Shown in pieces: positions 35,082-47,800 of a stretch of 64,000 nucleotides of DNA. Source of the DNA: Rhabditophanes sp. KR3021 (Eukaryota > Nematoda > Chromadorea > Rhabditida > Alloionematidae); the NCBI GenBank assembly GCA_963281155.1, contig CAUJLY010000006.1, positions 2,480,001 to 2,544,000 on the forward strand. Direction: 5' to 3'. Each line of letters begins with the position of its first letter. Position 1 is the stretch's first letter. Below the pieces are notes generated by a model. The model saw only the letters and a list, made by a program, of their open reading frames with translations, was not told where the DNA came from and made no database searches. The translations under genes and the position numbers were made by a program.

Positions 35082-37337
35082 ATGCCCTCAGAACAGAATA
35101 ATCCGCCAGCGAATGTAAAATTACATTTCGAGGCAGTAAATGACCCAGATTCGAATGAGATAGAAGTAATAATTTTGATTGCAGATCCGCTCACTCAAGT
35201 ACTGAGATATAAATATAATATCCCTCCATCAAGTCAAAATAAACCATTTATAATCGACTACAATGATGAATATGTGGAAGGGGACATATCAGGATTACAC
35301 AAATGGAGAATAAATTATACTTCGAAAAAGTCGCTGTTCATGAGATATGGACTAAAGAATGTAATTGAATGTAATGCAGAAGAACTGTCCGAAGTGTTGA
35401 CTCGAATGTCAGAACAAGCAATTCATACGTTTAGAGATGCTAAAGAATGCCTGGTCACCCTTGGAGTTTCTTTTGTTGAGCATTTCAAAAATAATCACGA
35501 GAATTCCGTTGCAAGTACTGTCTCTGTTAAACAATCGCTTGTGGCAAACGGAGTCTCAACTGGAAACACTTATCCGATTACAATAGTAATTCGTGGACCT
35601 ATTAATAAGATACCTGAAGTTATAGAAAATGGAAAACGGAAAGCACTGCCTATAATTCATCATAGCAAACCATTACCAAGGCTAGCCATCTCTGTTTTTT
35701 TGGCCCATTGTATTACTATCCCTACTGGGCCTAGGCTTGTAACCCCTGTGGAAGTAGAAGGTATGTCTACTCCACAACTCTCTGCTACAAGTTCCTTACC
35801 CCGTATTTCTCCGCCTGTTGTGACAAATCCTGGCTTGCAAACAGCAATGCCTTTACTGTGTTCAGCCAATGTAACAAATCCACCTGCTTGTGACGTCAAC
35901 CCTGATGCTCCCGTGACAGATCGGTCGATTCGAATGGCGAACCGTTCAGCTCGGTTTTCACGTCTTGAATCTCGTGAAGCTGCAAATTCTCAAAGTAATA
36001 CAACAGATGCAACAATTGTAACAAATATTAAACCTTTTTTTCAATATCTAGACCCTATTCTTTTTCGGAATCTTGTTTCATATAGTGAAGCAGTTAGTCT
36101 AGGTTATCTACCAGTTTCTCCATCCCGTGTTGAAGAAGAACTTGCATCTCATATTAAAGATGTTTCAGATCGTGTACATTATCGAAATCCTATTATTCTC
36201 CTTCGACCAGCAAACCCTTCAGCTGGTGTTGTAGCTGGTCCTATTCGTTTTCGGTATGGAAATATTACTTCTCTTTGGCCAATTCCAAGACATATTCTTG
36301 CTTTCATTGAACCTCGTCGAACTCATTTAGCAAATCTACCACCACCCGCGAAAATGACACGACCCATCCGTGATGCTGAAAGTAGAAAAAGAAGACACAA
36401 CTCGTCCACATTCGATGATTTGGATCCTCAGTCTGGATCATCAGAAATAAACCTTCCAGCTTTACCTACTACCATTAATATTCCAGATTTTGAAGATTTT
36501 GCCATTTTGCCATCATTCAATTTGACAGTTACTTTGCAACAATTGCAAGAAAGATGTTTAAATGATACCTACTGCAACGACATTTACTTCTTAATCAAAT
36601 ATTTGATAACCAATGGAGAGTTAGTGATTAATAATAGATGGAAAGACCGTCTAGTAGTTCAAAACCAATACAATCAATTAATTGCTCGATATAAAATCAA
36701 ATTAACAAATACATTCTTGTGTCCCCATATTCAAGAAAATGAAATTACAGTGGACAAAATTGCACTAACTCTTCCATTAATTGGCTTGTTGATTTTATTT
36801 GATCTTAACAGTCAGAAACAATTAAATACCAGTGTTATTCGTAGTTGGGATCATGCAAATCATTGGACCGTAACTTCCCCCGGAGTCATGGCAATCATTC
36901 CCGAACAATTTAGAAGTCTGTTTGCGTGGGCTGTTGCCATGTATGAGGTCGAAAAACAGTGTTCCAATATGGCAGAAGGAACAGACTATATAGCTGACTA
37001 TATTCGTAAAGAAGTCTTCAAAATGTATCACAGATGTGTTAATGCCAGCAAGCAATCTCTTATTCGCAATGCTAATGAAAGATACAATCTCTGCCTAAAA
37101 TTTAAAATTCTCAAATTTTCCATAAGAGATAGAAAACAATATTATTTCCTTAATTCCGATATTATCACATCAATAACAACTTTTCCACATTTTAATGCTT
37201 TAAAGGAAGCTATATTTACAACCGAAGTGGATAACTACTTTCGTGATGTTGTCAAAGATCAGGCCAATGCTGATAAGTATGGGAAAATTTCTAAAGAAGG
37301 TTTTCCGGGCCCTGAATATCAGAACTTATTTGCCTGA
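35082..37337 (+). CDS. Large orphan protein, 751 aa, single open exon
   Basis: Uninterrupted 751-codon frame; the ATG directly follows a good acceptor (cttataaatttcag), indicating trans- or cis-splicing onto the start codon. Absence of small introns over 2.2 kb contrasts with its neighbours and hints at a retro-copied or transferred origin, or simply one large exon. The N-terminal 150 residues look globular (IEVIILIADPLTQVLRY, VTLGVSFVEHFKNN). A Pro/Ser/Thr-rich middle (about 200-310) is probably disordered, and a basic patch (SRKRRHN, near 450) could be a nuclear localisation signal. The C-terminal 250 residues look helical and globular (LQQLQERCLNDTYCNDIYFLI, PLIGLLILFDL). No signal peptide. 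I recognise no family. A phase-1 donor at 37299 would allow splicing onto coding-like sequence at 37499 and beyond, changing the C-terminus. Confidence 0.7.
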   Translation: MPSEQNNPPANVKLHFEAVNDPDSNEIEVIILIADPLTQVLRYKYNIPPSSQNKPFIIDYNDEYVEGDISGLHKWRINYTSKKSLFMRYGLKNVIECNAEELSEVLTRMSEQAIHTFRDAKECLVTLGVSFVEHFKNNHENSVASTVSVKQSLVANGVSTGNTYPITIVIRGPINKIPEVIENGKRKALPIIHHSKPLPRLAISVFLAHCITIPTGPRLVTPVEVEGMSTPQLSATSSLPRISPPVVTNPGLQTAMPLLCSANVTNPPACDVNPDAPVTDRSIRMANRSARFSRLESREAANSQSNTTDATIVTNIKPFFQYLDPILFRNLVSYSEAVSLGYLPVSPSRVEEELASHIKDVSDRVHYRNPIILLRPANPSAGVVAGPIRFRYGNITSLWPIPRHILAFIEPRRTHLANLPPPAKMTRPIRDAESRKRRHNSSTFDDLDPQSGSSEINLPALPTTINIPDFEDFAILPSFNLTVTLQQLQERCLNDTYCNDIYFLIKYLITNGELVINNRWKDRLVVQNQYNQLIARYKIKLTNTFLCPHIQENEITVDKIALTLPLIGLLILFDLNSQKQLNTSVIRSWDHANHWTVTSPGVMAIIPEQFRSLFAWAVAMYEVEKQCSNMAEGTDYIADYIRKEVFKMYHRCVNASKQSLIRNANERYNLCLKFKILKFSIRDRKQYYFLNSDIITSITTFPHFNALKEAIFTTEVDNYFRDVVKDQANADKYGKISKEGFPGPEYQNLFA

Positions 37338-37488
37338 GCTGCTTAAAGTCTGCGTACATCCAACCATCCAACAAAATCAACTTATTTTTAGAAAAGGATG
37401 TTTTTACACATGGAAAATTCTATGTTGGCATAGATGCATGATCCTATTATTTATTATAGTCATATCAATTGAATTGTAATAATATAGG

Positions 37489-37907
37489 TTTGTTCTAGAA
37501 AACGACATTAAGGTTAAAGATGTTTTGTGCAAGCTTTACGAATATGTGGCTGGTAAAAGACATTTTTATGCTTCTCTTGTTTGCATTATGAAATTGATTT
37601 AATATAGAGGAAATGGCTTTGGTTTTAATAAGGAGAGTAATAACATAGAATATTAACGGAGAAAGTACATTCGCTATTACTTGCTTTTGTACAATGGCCA
37701 AAGGTAGATAAATCGTGTCTGCTCAGATGTGTACAACATTTTCCCGCTTTTTTAGATAGAACATATACATTAATGCTTTTCCAACTAGCCCACAATTTCA
37801 AGGCGTTCGTGCACATACCGATGCCTGTACTGTATTTAAATTTTATTCTGCAGAACAATAATAATGCCGTAATTTTTTCTGTGAAAGTGGAATGCTACTT
37901 GCATTAG
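37489..37907 (+). other. Coding-like fragments downstream of the orphan gene (possible 3' exons or debris)
   Basis: Two open stretches in different frames read like protein: 37489-37602 (LENDIKVKDVLCKLYEYVAG) and 37644-37907 (VQWPKVDKSCLLRCVQHF, LAHNFKAFVHIPMPVLYLNF). An acceptor at 37497-37498 (tttgttctag) fits a phase-1 donor at 37299 in the orphan ORF; joining the second stretch needs a weak acceptor near 37661. They are either real 3' exons of that gene or the remains of a longer frame broken by stops and a frameshift. Confidence 0.4.
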
Positions 37908-38319
37908 TAATACCAAATTACACACTCTTATAAAAAGTCCATTAACATTTATTATTATTAAAAAATTATTATTAAATTTAAATAGAATAAAAGTATGCAA
38001 TTAAACAAAACCAAAAGGATAATTTGATCAGTCTCATTTTAAAAGCTTAATCAATTCAAATAAGAGAGTAATCTGATAGACTTATTAATTTGGATTTCGA
38101 TGCAATTAAGTGCGACAAATCCTATGACAAAACATGAATTTCAAACTCAAAACAATAAACAGTTATTAGATTTGGGGAATATAAGGGTATAAAGAGCTAA
38201 TGATGGAAAAGTGATTTGGGATTCGATTTGGTGGGCGAATTCCTTGTTTAAAGGCAAGTAATTAGTTAAAACTTAATTGAATCTTATTAGATTTGAAGGA
38301 TAAGCACCTGGCGCAAAGC
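37908..38319. other. Intergenic, 0.4 kb
   Basis: Contains an AATAAA near 37986 on the plus strand and the 3' region of the minus-strand ZP gene. No ORF seen. Confidence 0.4.
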
Positions 38320-39988
38320 CTAGTAGAATTTGGTCCAGTTTTTACGGAAGTTAGCCATTACGAAAATAAGAGCTGAAAATAAGATGATCAAAACTCCGAT
38401 TGCAATGATGATGGAGTATGCTGGGATGCAGATGTTGTTTTCTGGTTTAGCTGAAGTTAATTCGTCAGCATATTTGAAAGTAGCTTCAGCTCTTGGTGCT
38501 TTTTCAGGAGTTGCAAAGTATTCGTCCATGATTGTGATGTCTGAGGATGTGATGTCAAAGTCAACGTGTCTTTTGTTGTCTGTGGCAGTGTGTCTTTGTG
38601 ACCTGTTAGCCCCACGGTTTTTGAAGACATTTAATGTAGTTGTGGTTGTTTCAGCAGACTTGGAGGTTGTTGTTGATGGAATAGTTGTGGTGGCAGTCTT
38701 ATAGATGACAGTTGTCTTAATAAGAGATTCCCTTTCGCTTATTTCAATTCCAGATCCTTCAATATCGCTTTCAATTTCAAGTTTGGCAGGTGTAGGGAAT
38801 GGTAGAGTAACAGCAGCTTTTGTGGTACCTGAAGCCTTGATTGTGGTAGTAGCTGTTGTAGTTGCAGCCTTTGTTGTAGCAGAAGATGTAGTTTCGAAAG
38901 ATTTGGTTGAAGTACCCATAAGCTGATCATTATTCAAATCTTCCTCAATATTCTCTTTAATTAACTTTCTCCTTTCGCCGTTACATTTTGGTGGAGACAA
39001 TTCCTTGCATCCATCGTCAGACCTATAGCATAATCTGATTTTGCAATTGAAAAAGACTGAAATTTTGTCTGGGAAGTTGAAGGCATTGGAGGGAGTAAAG
39101 GACTTAGTTCTGTCTTCGGTATAAGTCAATTGTTGCATCAAAAAATCATCCATAGCACAACCATTTTCATCGATCAAATTTTGTTTGTTACCTTGGCCAT
39201 CCAAAATATCGCAACTATGAATTAGCATAGCATGGGTATCAGAGGGACAATCCCATACATGAAACAAATTATCTCCTACGTTAGCAAATTGAGCCTTTGG
39301 TCCATTTTGCGATCCTGTCCTGATTGTGTAGGTACATGTTGGTACTTTTGATTCAAAATCTAATGCCTCAGTATTCAAGTCACTTACATCAATTTCTGTG
39401 TTGACATCTTTGTTTGCTTCCATGTAAAAGCAATGAACATTGTATGCACGGTCCAATTTGGTTATGAATAGCTGTAATACAAAAGAACCATTAAAAATGT
39501 TCCTAATTTGTTTTTTAATCTCATAATATGAAATTATAAACTAAACTCAAACTAAACTTGAACTACAAACGTACCGGGTGGTTTTGAACGATAATTGTCA
39601 TTGAGTATGCAACACCGTCTGGGTTTACCTAGGATTAAGGAGATTAATTGAAAGTGCGATAATGATGGCTTACCTCTCTTTTTCTGCGCATGTTGCATTT
39701 GTCTAGGGAAATTGTAGCGTTGACGGTTTCTTTGAAAGAACATTCTTCCTTTTCAGAGTTTCCCTTGACGAAGATCGTGCTAGGGGGGCCATTTTGTGTT
39801 TTAACATTGAAAGAGATCTGCCCGTGCCCGCAATTAATTTCAGGTTCTCCTTAACACGTTTAGAGTTATTTAATAGTCATTCAAATTAAAAACTAACCTA
39901 TTATTCCATTTTCCATGTAATTTGATTGCTTTGAAAAGGGTATCGCATTGAGCAACAAAAAAGAGGTGATAAAGTTAAATAATTGCAT
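38320..39988 (-). CDS. ZP-domain (cuticlin-type) single-pass membrane protein, 490 aa, four exons
   Basis: Model complement(join(38320..39471, 39575..39628, 39674..39849, 39898..39988)), introns 48, 45 and 103 nt. The ATG is 4 nt after a leader-type acceptor (cttgtcatttcag). A signal peptide (MQLFNFITSFLLLNAIPF) leads into a ZP domain (about 28-240) with NGIIGEPEINCGHGQISFNV at its start, FVKGNSEKEECSF, VNPDGVAYSMTIIVQ, LDRAYNVHCFY and the C-terminal Cys set (WDCPSD, HSCDILDG, NGCAMD, FNCKIRLCY, CKELSPPKC). Then come a Thr/Ala-rich mucin-like stalk (about 250-395), basic sites (NRSQRH, DNKRH) that could be the furin-type cleavage site, and one TM helix (about 457-480) with a short basic cytoplasmic tail. 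ZP proteins polymerise outside the cell after cleavage; nematode ones build cuticle, alae and sensory-organ matrix. Which cutl or other orthologue it is I cannot say. Confidence 0.88.
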
Positions 39989-40927
39989 AATTCTGAAATG
40001 ACAAGTAGGTAAAATATGTAAAGGATGAAGGTTAAGATTAATAAATTGGTAGGTAATAATAGAGAAGAATATTAATAATAAACAAATTACCATTTTATAA
40101 TATTTAGCGCACAACAAAATGATCGTGTGCTATTTATGAAAATTGCGTACAAAAATGTAGCATGAACAAAGCAAGGTAACAAATTGGCAAATGTTTTTTG
40201 TATTTAAATAAAGGTTTGCCCAACCTTCAACAATTCTTATCAAATGTATGGAACATTAATTTACATTTAAACAAAAATTCGACATTGCAATTAAAATGGT
40301 GGTGCAGATGTGAGTCTTCACCAAATTAAGCTTCGAATGTTTAGACCTCATCATCATAAAATGAGTGATTTACCTTGACCGTCATTCTTAATTGTATAGA
40401 AAGATGAGTGCAAGGGATTGAGAAACATCGTATCATACTAAGAATAATAAAAGGAAACGAGATAAGCACCATGTTGGCTAAATGTTATCAAAATATTAGG
40501 CAAGTGTTGATGAGGTTGTCTCCTTAAATGAGGATTTGATAACAATGATAACAAATATTGGTGGTAACAATACATTTATGACTTTTGTAAATAGGAAAAT
40601 ATGAAAGGGTTGAATTTGCTTACTCAAGATTACAAATGAATTCTTGCCTTGTAAATAAACAAGTTACGATGGCCCATAAAGTTTACCATTGCATTGGCAG
40701 GACGTTTTTAAGTTAAATAAGGTATTTAAGGTATTGCATGAATTAATAAGCATTGTATAAATTAAATATGCGTACACTTTAGTATAAATTATGAATGAAT
40801 GATAAGTTAAATGTCTGTTAATGATGACTTTTAACACTACTTCACCATACATTCCTCAAGGCTTTCATCATTTTTGTAATTTGCAAAAGCAATGATACGT
40901 GAAAAGAGTTATTTAAAAGTACAAAAA

Positions 40928-41050
40928 ATGATGATACATCTCAGCTGGCGGCAAGTTGTCTTCATCAAGACTGATGGCAGCCACCAACAACCCTACCTTC
41001 TTGACCTCTATCAAGGCGGTCCTAAGATATATTTAAAATTAGACCCGTGA
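40928..41050 (+). other. GC-richer island with a 40-codon ORF in the gene desert
   Basis: About 40930-41150 is clearly less AT-rich than the surrounding 10 kb. It contains an ORF starting MMIHLSWRQVVFIKTDG and ending YLKLDP, but the other strand also has an open coding-like stretch (NREFNWRPTKHKFHG), so the coding strand, if any, is unclear. It could equally be a cis-regulatory element (it holds a CAGCTG E-box). Confidence 0.3.
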
Positions 41051-41715
41051 AACTTGTGTTTTGTCGGCCTCCAATTAAATTCTCGATTCACCAGTTTATA
41101 ATTTGAGCTTTGCCCGATTTGGATAATAATTTTACGAGTGGACAGACAAACTTGGCGGAAGTCTTTACTTAAAACTTTACTATAATATGTTATTGTTTGT
41201 TAATCAAGAAAATAGCTTCGGACCAGCTTATAAAAAAGATAAATAAAGAGGATGCGGGGTGATCATACAATCATATATAAGCAAAATATACAAACAATTC
41301 ACTAAACCTATATCAAGACTTCAATTAGGCTTTGTTTATAGTGATTTGAGGAATTGAACTTAAAAAGACTAAAAGGATCAAGAGTTAATCTTAGTAAATG
41401 TCTTCTAAAATGTGTGAAATTGTTATTTATAAATCTAATACACTAAACTTATAAAACAAATAATAATAGACTTAAAATTAAGGTAAACTAATATATCAAT
41501 GATTGTAAGCAAATTTAATGGCACCTTAATGTTTTGTCCTTGATTTCTACAAAATGTTTAATGGTCATATTTTAATACTTGAAAGGCCTTTATTATTTTA
41601 ATGTTTATGGGATTTTAAGATATTCAATCTTGAGTAGGTGTTTTTCTTTATTTATTAGCAATAAATGCATTAATATTTTAATGATGATCGTGGTATACCT
41701 ATAAGATTTTCGAAC

Positions 41716-41880
41716 ATGTTTTTGAAAAGGTACAATAATCCTTTGATGGCTTTACGGGTAGTAACAGATTATGATGCAAATGGTGGTTACGCTTGGGCTA
41801 ACGCTAAAAAGGTTATAGCAGCTGAACTGTGTAGAACAATGCGGCATGGCAAGGTCAAGGTGCCAACAATTGTATTTTAA
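41716..41880 (+). CDS. Candidate 54-aa microprotein or isolated exon
   Basis: A 54-codon ORF from ATG to TAA with clearly coding-like composition (YDANGGYAWANAKKVIAAEL; Ala, Gly and Val codons that are rare in the surrounding DNA). The frame stays open for 15 more codons upstream of the ATG (DDRGIPIRFSN), so this may be an internal or terminal exon or a fragment of a lost gene. No signal peptide and no recognised domain. Confidence 0.35.
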   Translation: MFLKRYNNPLMALRVVTDYDANGGYAWANAKKVIAAELCRTMRHGKVKVPTIVF

Positions 41881-44800
41881 CAAAACAAAGGTATTCTTGA
41901 ATGCGTAGGATCTTTTTTAAATTTCGATACAATAAATAAAATAGGTGCATTTATGGTGCGCGTAATGATGGAAAGATGAGTAGACGTCGACACATTAATT
42001 TAGATGTTCTATTGTAGAGCTGTTCTTTTTATAAAGATCCTAATAATAGAATGATTATCAAAAGATATTTTTCTTTAGATGTGATAATAGTTTTAAATGG
42101 TTATGGTAAGGAAAACACTTAAAAAGTGTGCTTGAAAATTAACTGATCGGACTTAGGATTTGTAGTTTGGGGTTGAACTGGTAGTAATTTGTGTCTTTGG
42201 ATAGGATATGCCGATTTGTTAGAACTTTGCATTGACCATCATGAAACATCATGTTTACATACAAATAAAGATAATAGATCATTCAAATATAAACCTATCA
42301 ATGAATATTTAAATAAGAAAGTAGACGAACTTAATACCATAGTATCAGTAAATACATGAACTTCAGTATAATGTCAAATGAATGATGGAATAGTTGAAGG
42401 TCTGTTCGTGAAATATTAAGACGAATACGGACATAGATGAACCTCTGTCGATGAAATACTGAATTTGAGAAAGATTTAGCAGACATTTATTCTGAATAAC
42501 ATCTTACTCAATGCGTAAATAATTTAAATAAGATGAAATTTAAAATATGAGCATATGTTTCTAAAATATATAGATATTTCCTTGACCTCTGGTAAGCAAC
42601 AAATTGTATCCAGATATATAGATTGCAACAATAAATACCTAGCCAGATAATAGAAAACAATGCGGTAGTCAATGATGGATGCCTGCAACAACACACCTGA
42701 TCATAAGGACAAGAATATAAAAAACGAGGGGCGTCTATTGCAGCTTCTTTGAACAATACTTAATCATTCCAAATTTAGGTGAAGGAGATAAATTAAATGG
42801 TAGAGGGCAATCATATTGAGAGGAGGTAAATATGTTGATGCTTGAAAAAAGACATAAGGTAAATGTGTCAAATGCTATAGAAGTGTTAATAGTACACAAC
42901 AATGAATTAAAATTAGATCATTTATCGGACCACTTCACAAATCTGCCAATAAGTTGGATATTTCTAATTTATATCCAAGTTTTAACTGATTTTATCATGT
43001 ATACATACTTCTTATTTTAAGTTAGAAAAAGTTTGTTTATTTTGTTGCCAAATGAGGCTAAATTTAATAAGATACCATTACTGTATGCACAAGATACTTC
43101 AAACGAATTGCTCGAAATAGTCTGAAATGGTAACAAAAATGAAAGTCAAGAGTGCTATCTTTTCCGTGTTATGAGGTTATTATACAATTTGTTAAGATGT
43201 GCAAAATTGTATTGTATTCTTAATATAGTATGAACTTTATTTAAACCTCCGTTTTTATGATTTCACAAAAAGTTTACAAATTGACACAACATCTTTAAAA
43301 TTAATTAACATTATCCAATGAACTCAATTGTCTGGCAAATAATGAACTTTAAGTGCATTTATTACATACGGCAATCTTATTAAAATACATAATGTTTAAT
43401 TGCGTGTGATTCACTATTTGGTTTCAATTAGCAGTCTCACAAAAATTATTAGTGCATTCCGTTTTTTGAAAATAATTAAACCTTCTTCTAATGACCGCAG
43501 TATGAGATGAATTTAAAATGAATTTAATGACACTAAACATTTATCAAGTTATCCAGAGGTCCTTTGTTTAATTATTGTTAGCCTTGATTTGGTATATGTA
43601 CTAATTGAATGATAACCTCGTCATTATGCTTTCATGAATGTCAAAAATGGCTCAAATACCACTCAGTGATAATGCTGCTGTCATGGAAGATAAGCAAAGG
43701 AAGTATTATTGCTCATATTGTGAAAATATATTCATTACTACACGATGTGGTCAATAATGGAAAGGTATTATGATAATATATCTCACTAAAATAATAAAAA
43801 CTCATAAATATTTTTGATATAGTTTGGTTATTTACTTATGAGTAAATATGTTATTAAAAATAAATCCATTAATTGGTATATTATGTGATATTACTGAATA
43901 GAGTCAAATATTACAAATTCATCAAATTAACAACTTGTTTTACAATAAAATTGTTCCTTAATAATATCTTTAAATGTTCGCATATGTAAAAAAACTTATT
44001 GTTGTTATTTAATATTAAAATATTTATTTTTCCTGTAATAATCTTTTCAAGTTAAAGAAGATGCCTTAATTACCCATTTAATATAAAAATATAAATGCAG
44101 GTTAATTCTAATTATTATAATTCTCATAGGATTTGAATAATAATTTGCATCCAATTTCTTAATTCTTGAATCAAAATAAATTTGTTGTTGTCATGCTTTA
44201 TTAAAATAATAATAAGGCAATGATTATCATTTTATCCAATATTTTGTTATTTGAAGCAATTATGCTCAGACACACTCTCCTCAGATTATTATTCATTTTA
44301 AAATTTCACCTTAATCTAATTTATCTCCTAAGAAATAGTTTTGATTAGTTGAATTTATGAGAATTAATAGTATACACATATCTATCAGATGTGTTACAAA
44401 AAGAAATAACAGGAGTGTTGCAAAAAGGTAATTGTGGTATTAGTCAACAATAATTAATCCAATTAATTTGAGCGTTTAAAAATTCTTTATTTATAACGTA
44501 AATCCACATCACTTCCATTTACCTCCAGACGTTTTTGTGCTTCTATATGAATTACGCTTTAATTAATGTTCGACCTTGGTACCTATTGAAACTATCAATC
44601 CACTAATTTTATTCACCTTCTCATTTTTCTTTCGGTCATCAAAGTAGAATTTTTTATACCCTTATTTAGTGTGTGTAACTAAAAATATTTCATTTGATAT
44701 ACAAAACGATTATCATTTTAACAAAAAAAAGTAAAATGAATTACATAATGCGGCCTGTTTATATAGAACTTATTCTTCCCTTGGATTCATATATCAGCTA

Positions 44801-47800
44801 TTAAGTATTGCTCAGCTGGAGATTTTGTGACATGAAGAACACTTTATATCTATTTATCAAAAACAATATTCAATTTATACTCTCATTGTCTTTAATTTTG
44901 TAATTCATTTAGTTGGAATATTTATTAAACAAAAGTATTTAATTTAAAAAGTTTACATCTTACATTAATTCTTTTACAGTTAAAATTATATTAAATTGGT
45001 GGAATTTAATAAATTTAATGTGAAGTATGATTATATTCCTAATAATCTTAAAACAATAGTGCCGATAATGTTTGTTATGTAATGTACATCTATTCCAATT
45101 TAAATAGATAAAGAATACGGTACTTTTTTGTTGTTTAAAAATATATACTTGTCTTTAATTCATAGCACTTCTATCTTAATAATATTTACAAGAATCGTCA
45201 AAATGTATTTTATAATTTTAACACTATAATCGGCTTTAATTTTTTTCAAGTACCTTACTTTCGAAGCTTTAATCTTGCTTGTAAAGTCAATGACCCTCTT
45301 GATCAATCTGTCCTTCCAAAATAATAATATTAATAATGTATCTAGCTAATTTGGCATGACATATCCTAAATTAGGCAATGATTATGATACAATTTATTTG
45401 CATTGTCATCATTTGAAGATGATAAAAAAGATTTACACATAGTGCCAATTAAGGTTTCTTGCTTCGTTAATCGCAAAAGTTTTGTCAATACGAATTATCT
45501 GTTTCGTCCAAGGTTTATATTGACAACAGTGCAGCTTTTTTATCCTTATTCGATTTTTCCTTGTTGACCAAGCATTGTCAAATAAATACATTAAAATCCT
45601 GATATACATAAATACGCATAATGCAGAAACGTTTTAATAAAAAAGACAATTTCCCATTAATTTAACCTAATATCATAATTGATACGGTTGAAGTCCCTTA
45701 CTATTAATAATTACAAAATTCTTCATCTTATTTGTATACGTTTGTCGAATTGTTTATTATAAACATATCCAGTATACCTCTTATATTAATTAGTTTTAAT
45801 TTCATACGATTGTCTGTTTATTAAATTCATAATCTCTACACCTAGGTAATTTAAGCTTATGCATTAAAATCGCTCTCTTTAAAAGACCGAAGTCATTCTT
45901 TATTAAGTAGCCGCAACTTATGCTTTAACTACTAGTTATATCTTAGTAATTTTATTATGATAAGCTCAATACGCTGCTTTCGGAAAGGTATGTTTTGGCA
46001 TAGGATATAGTTTATATCACAAATCAATCAGGATTTAGAACAAAAGTTCATACAAACAGACGATTTAAAGCATATCAAAGAAACCTCTTCATACGTTTGT
46101 TTATTTATATGTAGTTTGTTTTGATTCGTTTGACTTTGCATAATGTATCAATTACCACATAAAATTACCTCTTTTAATTTGCAATTATTTTAGCAGCAGC
46201 TATATGTGGCTATTGATATTAGATATACGTGCTCATATTAATTTGTTAAATATTAAAAATTCTAATGAGAATATTCACTATAAGTAATACCTTTCATTGT
46301 CTTTACCGTTAAGAGCGAGTAATTAGTTGTATAATAAGGGCAAAATGTAGTTCCCTCAACTACATTATATCTAATTGCTGAAATATTATATGCAATTAAA
46401 TCCATGGCCATTTAATTTTATATTAAACTTCCTGTTGAATATTGGCATACTTTTTCCTATTTAAATACATAATTTCCCAATTCTTTTCTACCCTTTTAAT
46501 TATCATCAGTAATATTGAAACGTTAAATTAAAACATTTGCTACTAAAATCTGCAATTTTTTGTTTAAAAGTTTTTATAAAGTTTAAAGATATATAAAATA
46601 ATTATATGCTTTTAGCTAGAACAGTATTTATTTTTAAAGAAAATGTTAATGATATGCAGAATATACATGCATATTTTGAATCAAATGTGAGGCATTATTT
46701 TTTATTAGGCACACTTTTATCTGATATACTTCATTAATAAAAACGCTTTAAAATATATTACTTTTATTTAACTTTCAAATTAAAAATTATTATTCAAGAG
46801 ATCCTTTTATTGTGTTAGCATCTGCTTGTTTTCTACATCTAAAAATAGAACAATCTCCATTTCTGATCAACTAGATAATTGTTGCCGCCAAAATCTAACT
46901 ATCAATCTCAATAAATATAAATGCCAAGCATGTTAAATACAAATATTAAATGATGTTCCCTGAAAGTTCTCAATTTTTATTGTAAATATTGCTTAATTGG
47001 TTGTCAAATCTTGTACTATCAAGCTCTAATGATGATGACATAAGACACTTTTAAATATTTATATATTAGTGTATTTTTTAATACGTCTACATGTCTTCAT
47101 ATTTCAATTCTTATACTTAATAATTTTATCAAATCTTTTTATATCCAAAAAAGCTTCATCTAGACCAATTTTAATTTTTCATGATTCCTAGACAAATTAA
47201 TTCAATTGAATTCAATTTAACAGTACAATCTAGATAACTTTTTAATTGTACTTATTAATATTTTTTATTTTCGCATATGGTTATATAGTCTTGGCATCAC
47301 TACTTATTTAAGATTTGTTAGAGATAATATTTCGTCTTTCCATCATGTCCTCCGACTTACTTCTGAAGAAGCCATCATAAAAATCCATTGCATTATCACT
47401 TACAGCTTTCATTAGTAATTATTATTCTTTTGTTAACATCTATTTCTATTAATTCTTATTAAAAGTACATCTTTGGGAAGCAACATGAGGTGTCACATTT
47501 TGTCATCTTGACTTGAAGAGTTTAGTCCATTTACATTAAGAATAATTAATTTGCAACATTAGGTCGTTATTGTTCCTTACTAGCAAGTCCATATCGGGTG
47601 CTTGACCAGCGATTTAGATTTTCTAGAAAAGCATCGTATACATTATAACATCATTTAAATACAGCATCAAATAACTATTAAAGAAAATAGAGACTGTATT
47701 TTAATCGCGGCACCTCCCAGTCTTTCCCAATGATATTAATCCTCCATCAAGTCGTTCAAAAAGTTGAATGACTTTAATTAGCATATGATTAGATGAAGTC

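Noticed and set aside
42822..43020. AGGAGGT-like sequence just before an ATG and a 62-codon ORF
   Set aside because: Resembles a bacterial ribosome-binding site, but this is eukaryotic nuclear DNA with introns; the ORF has no coding character.
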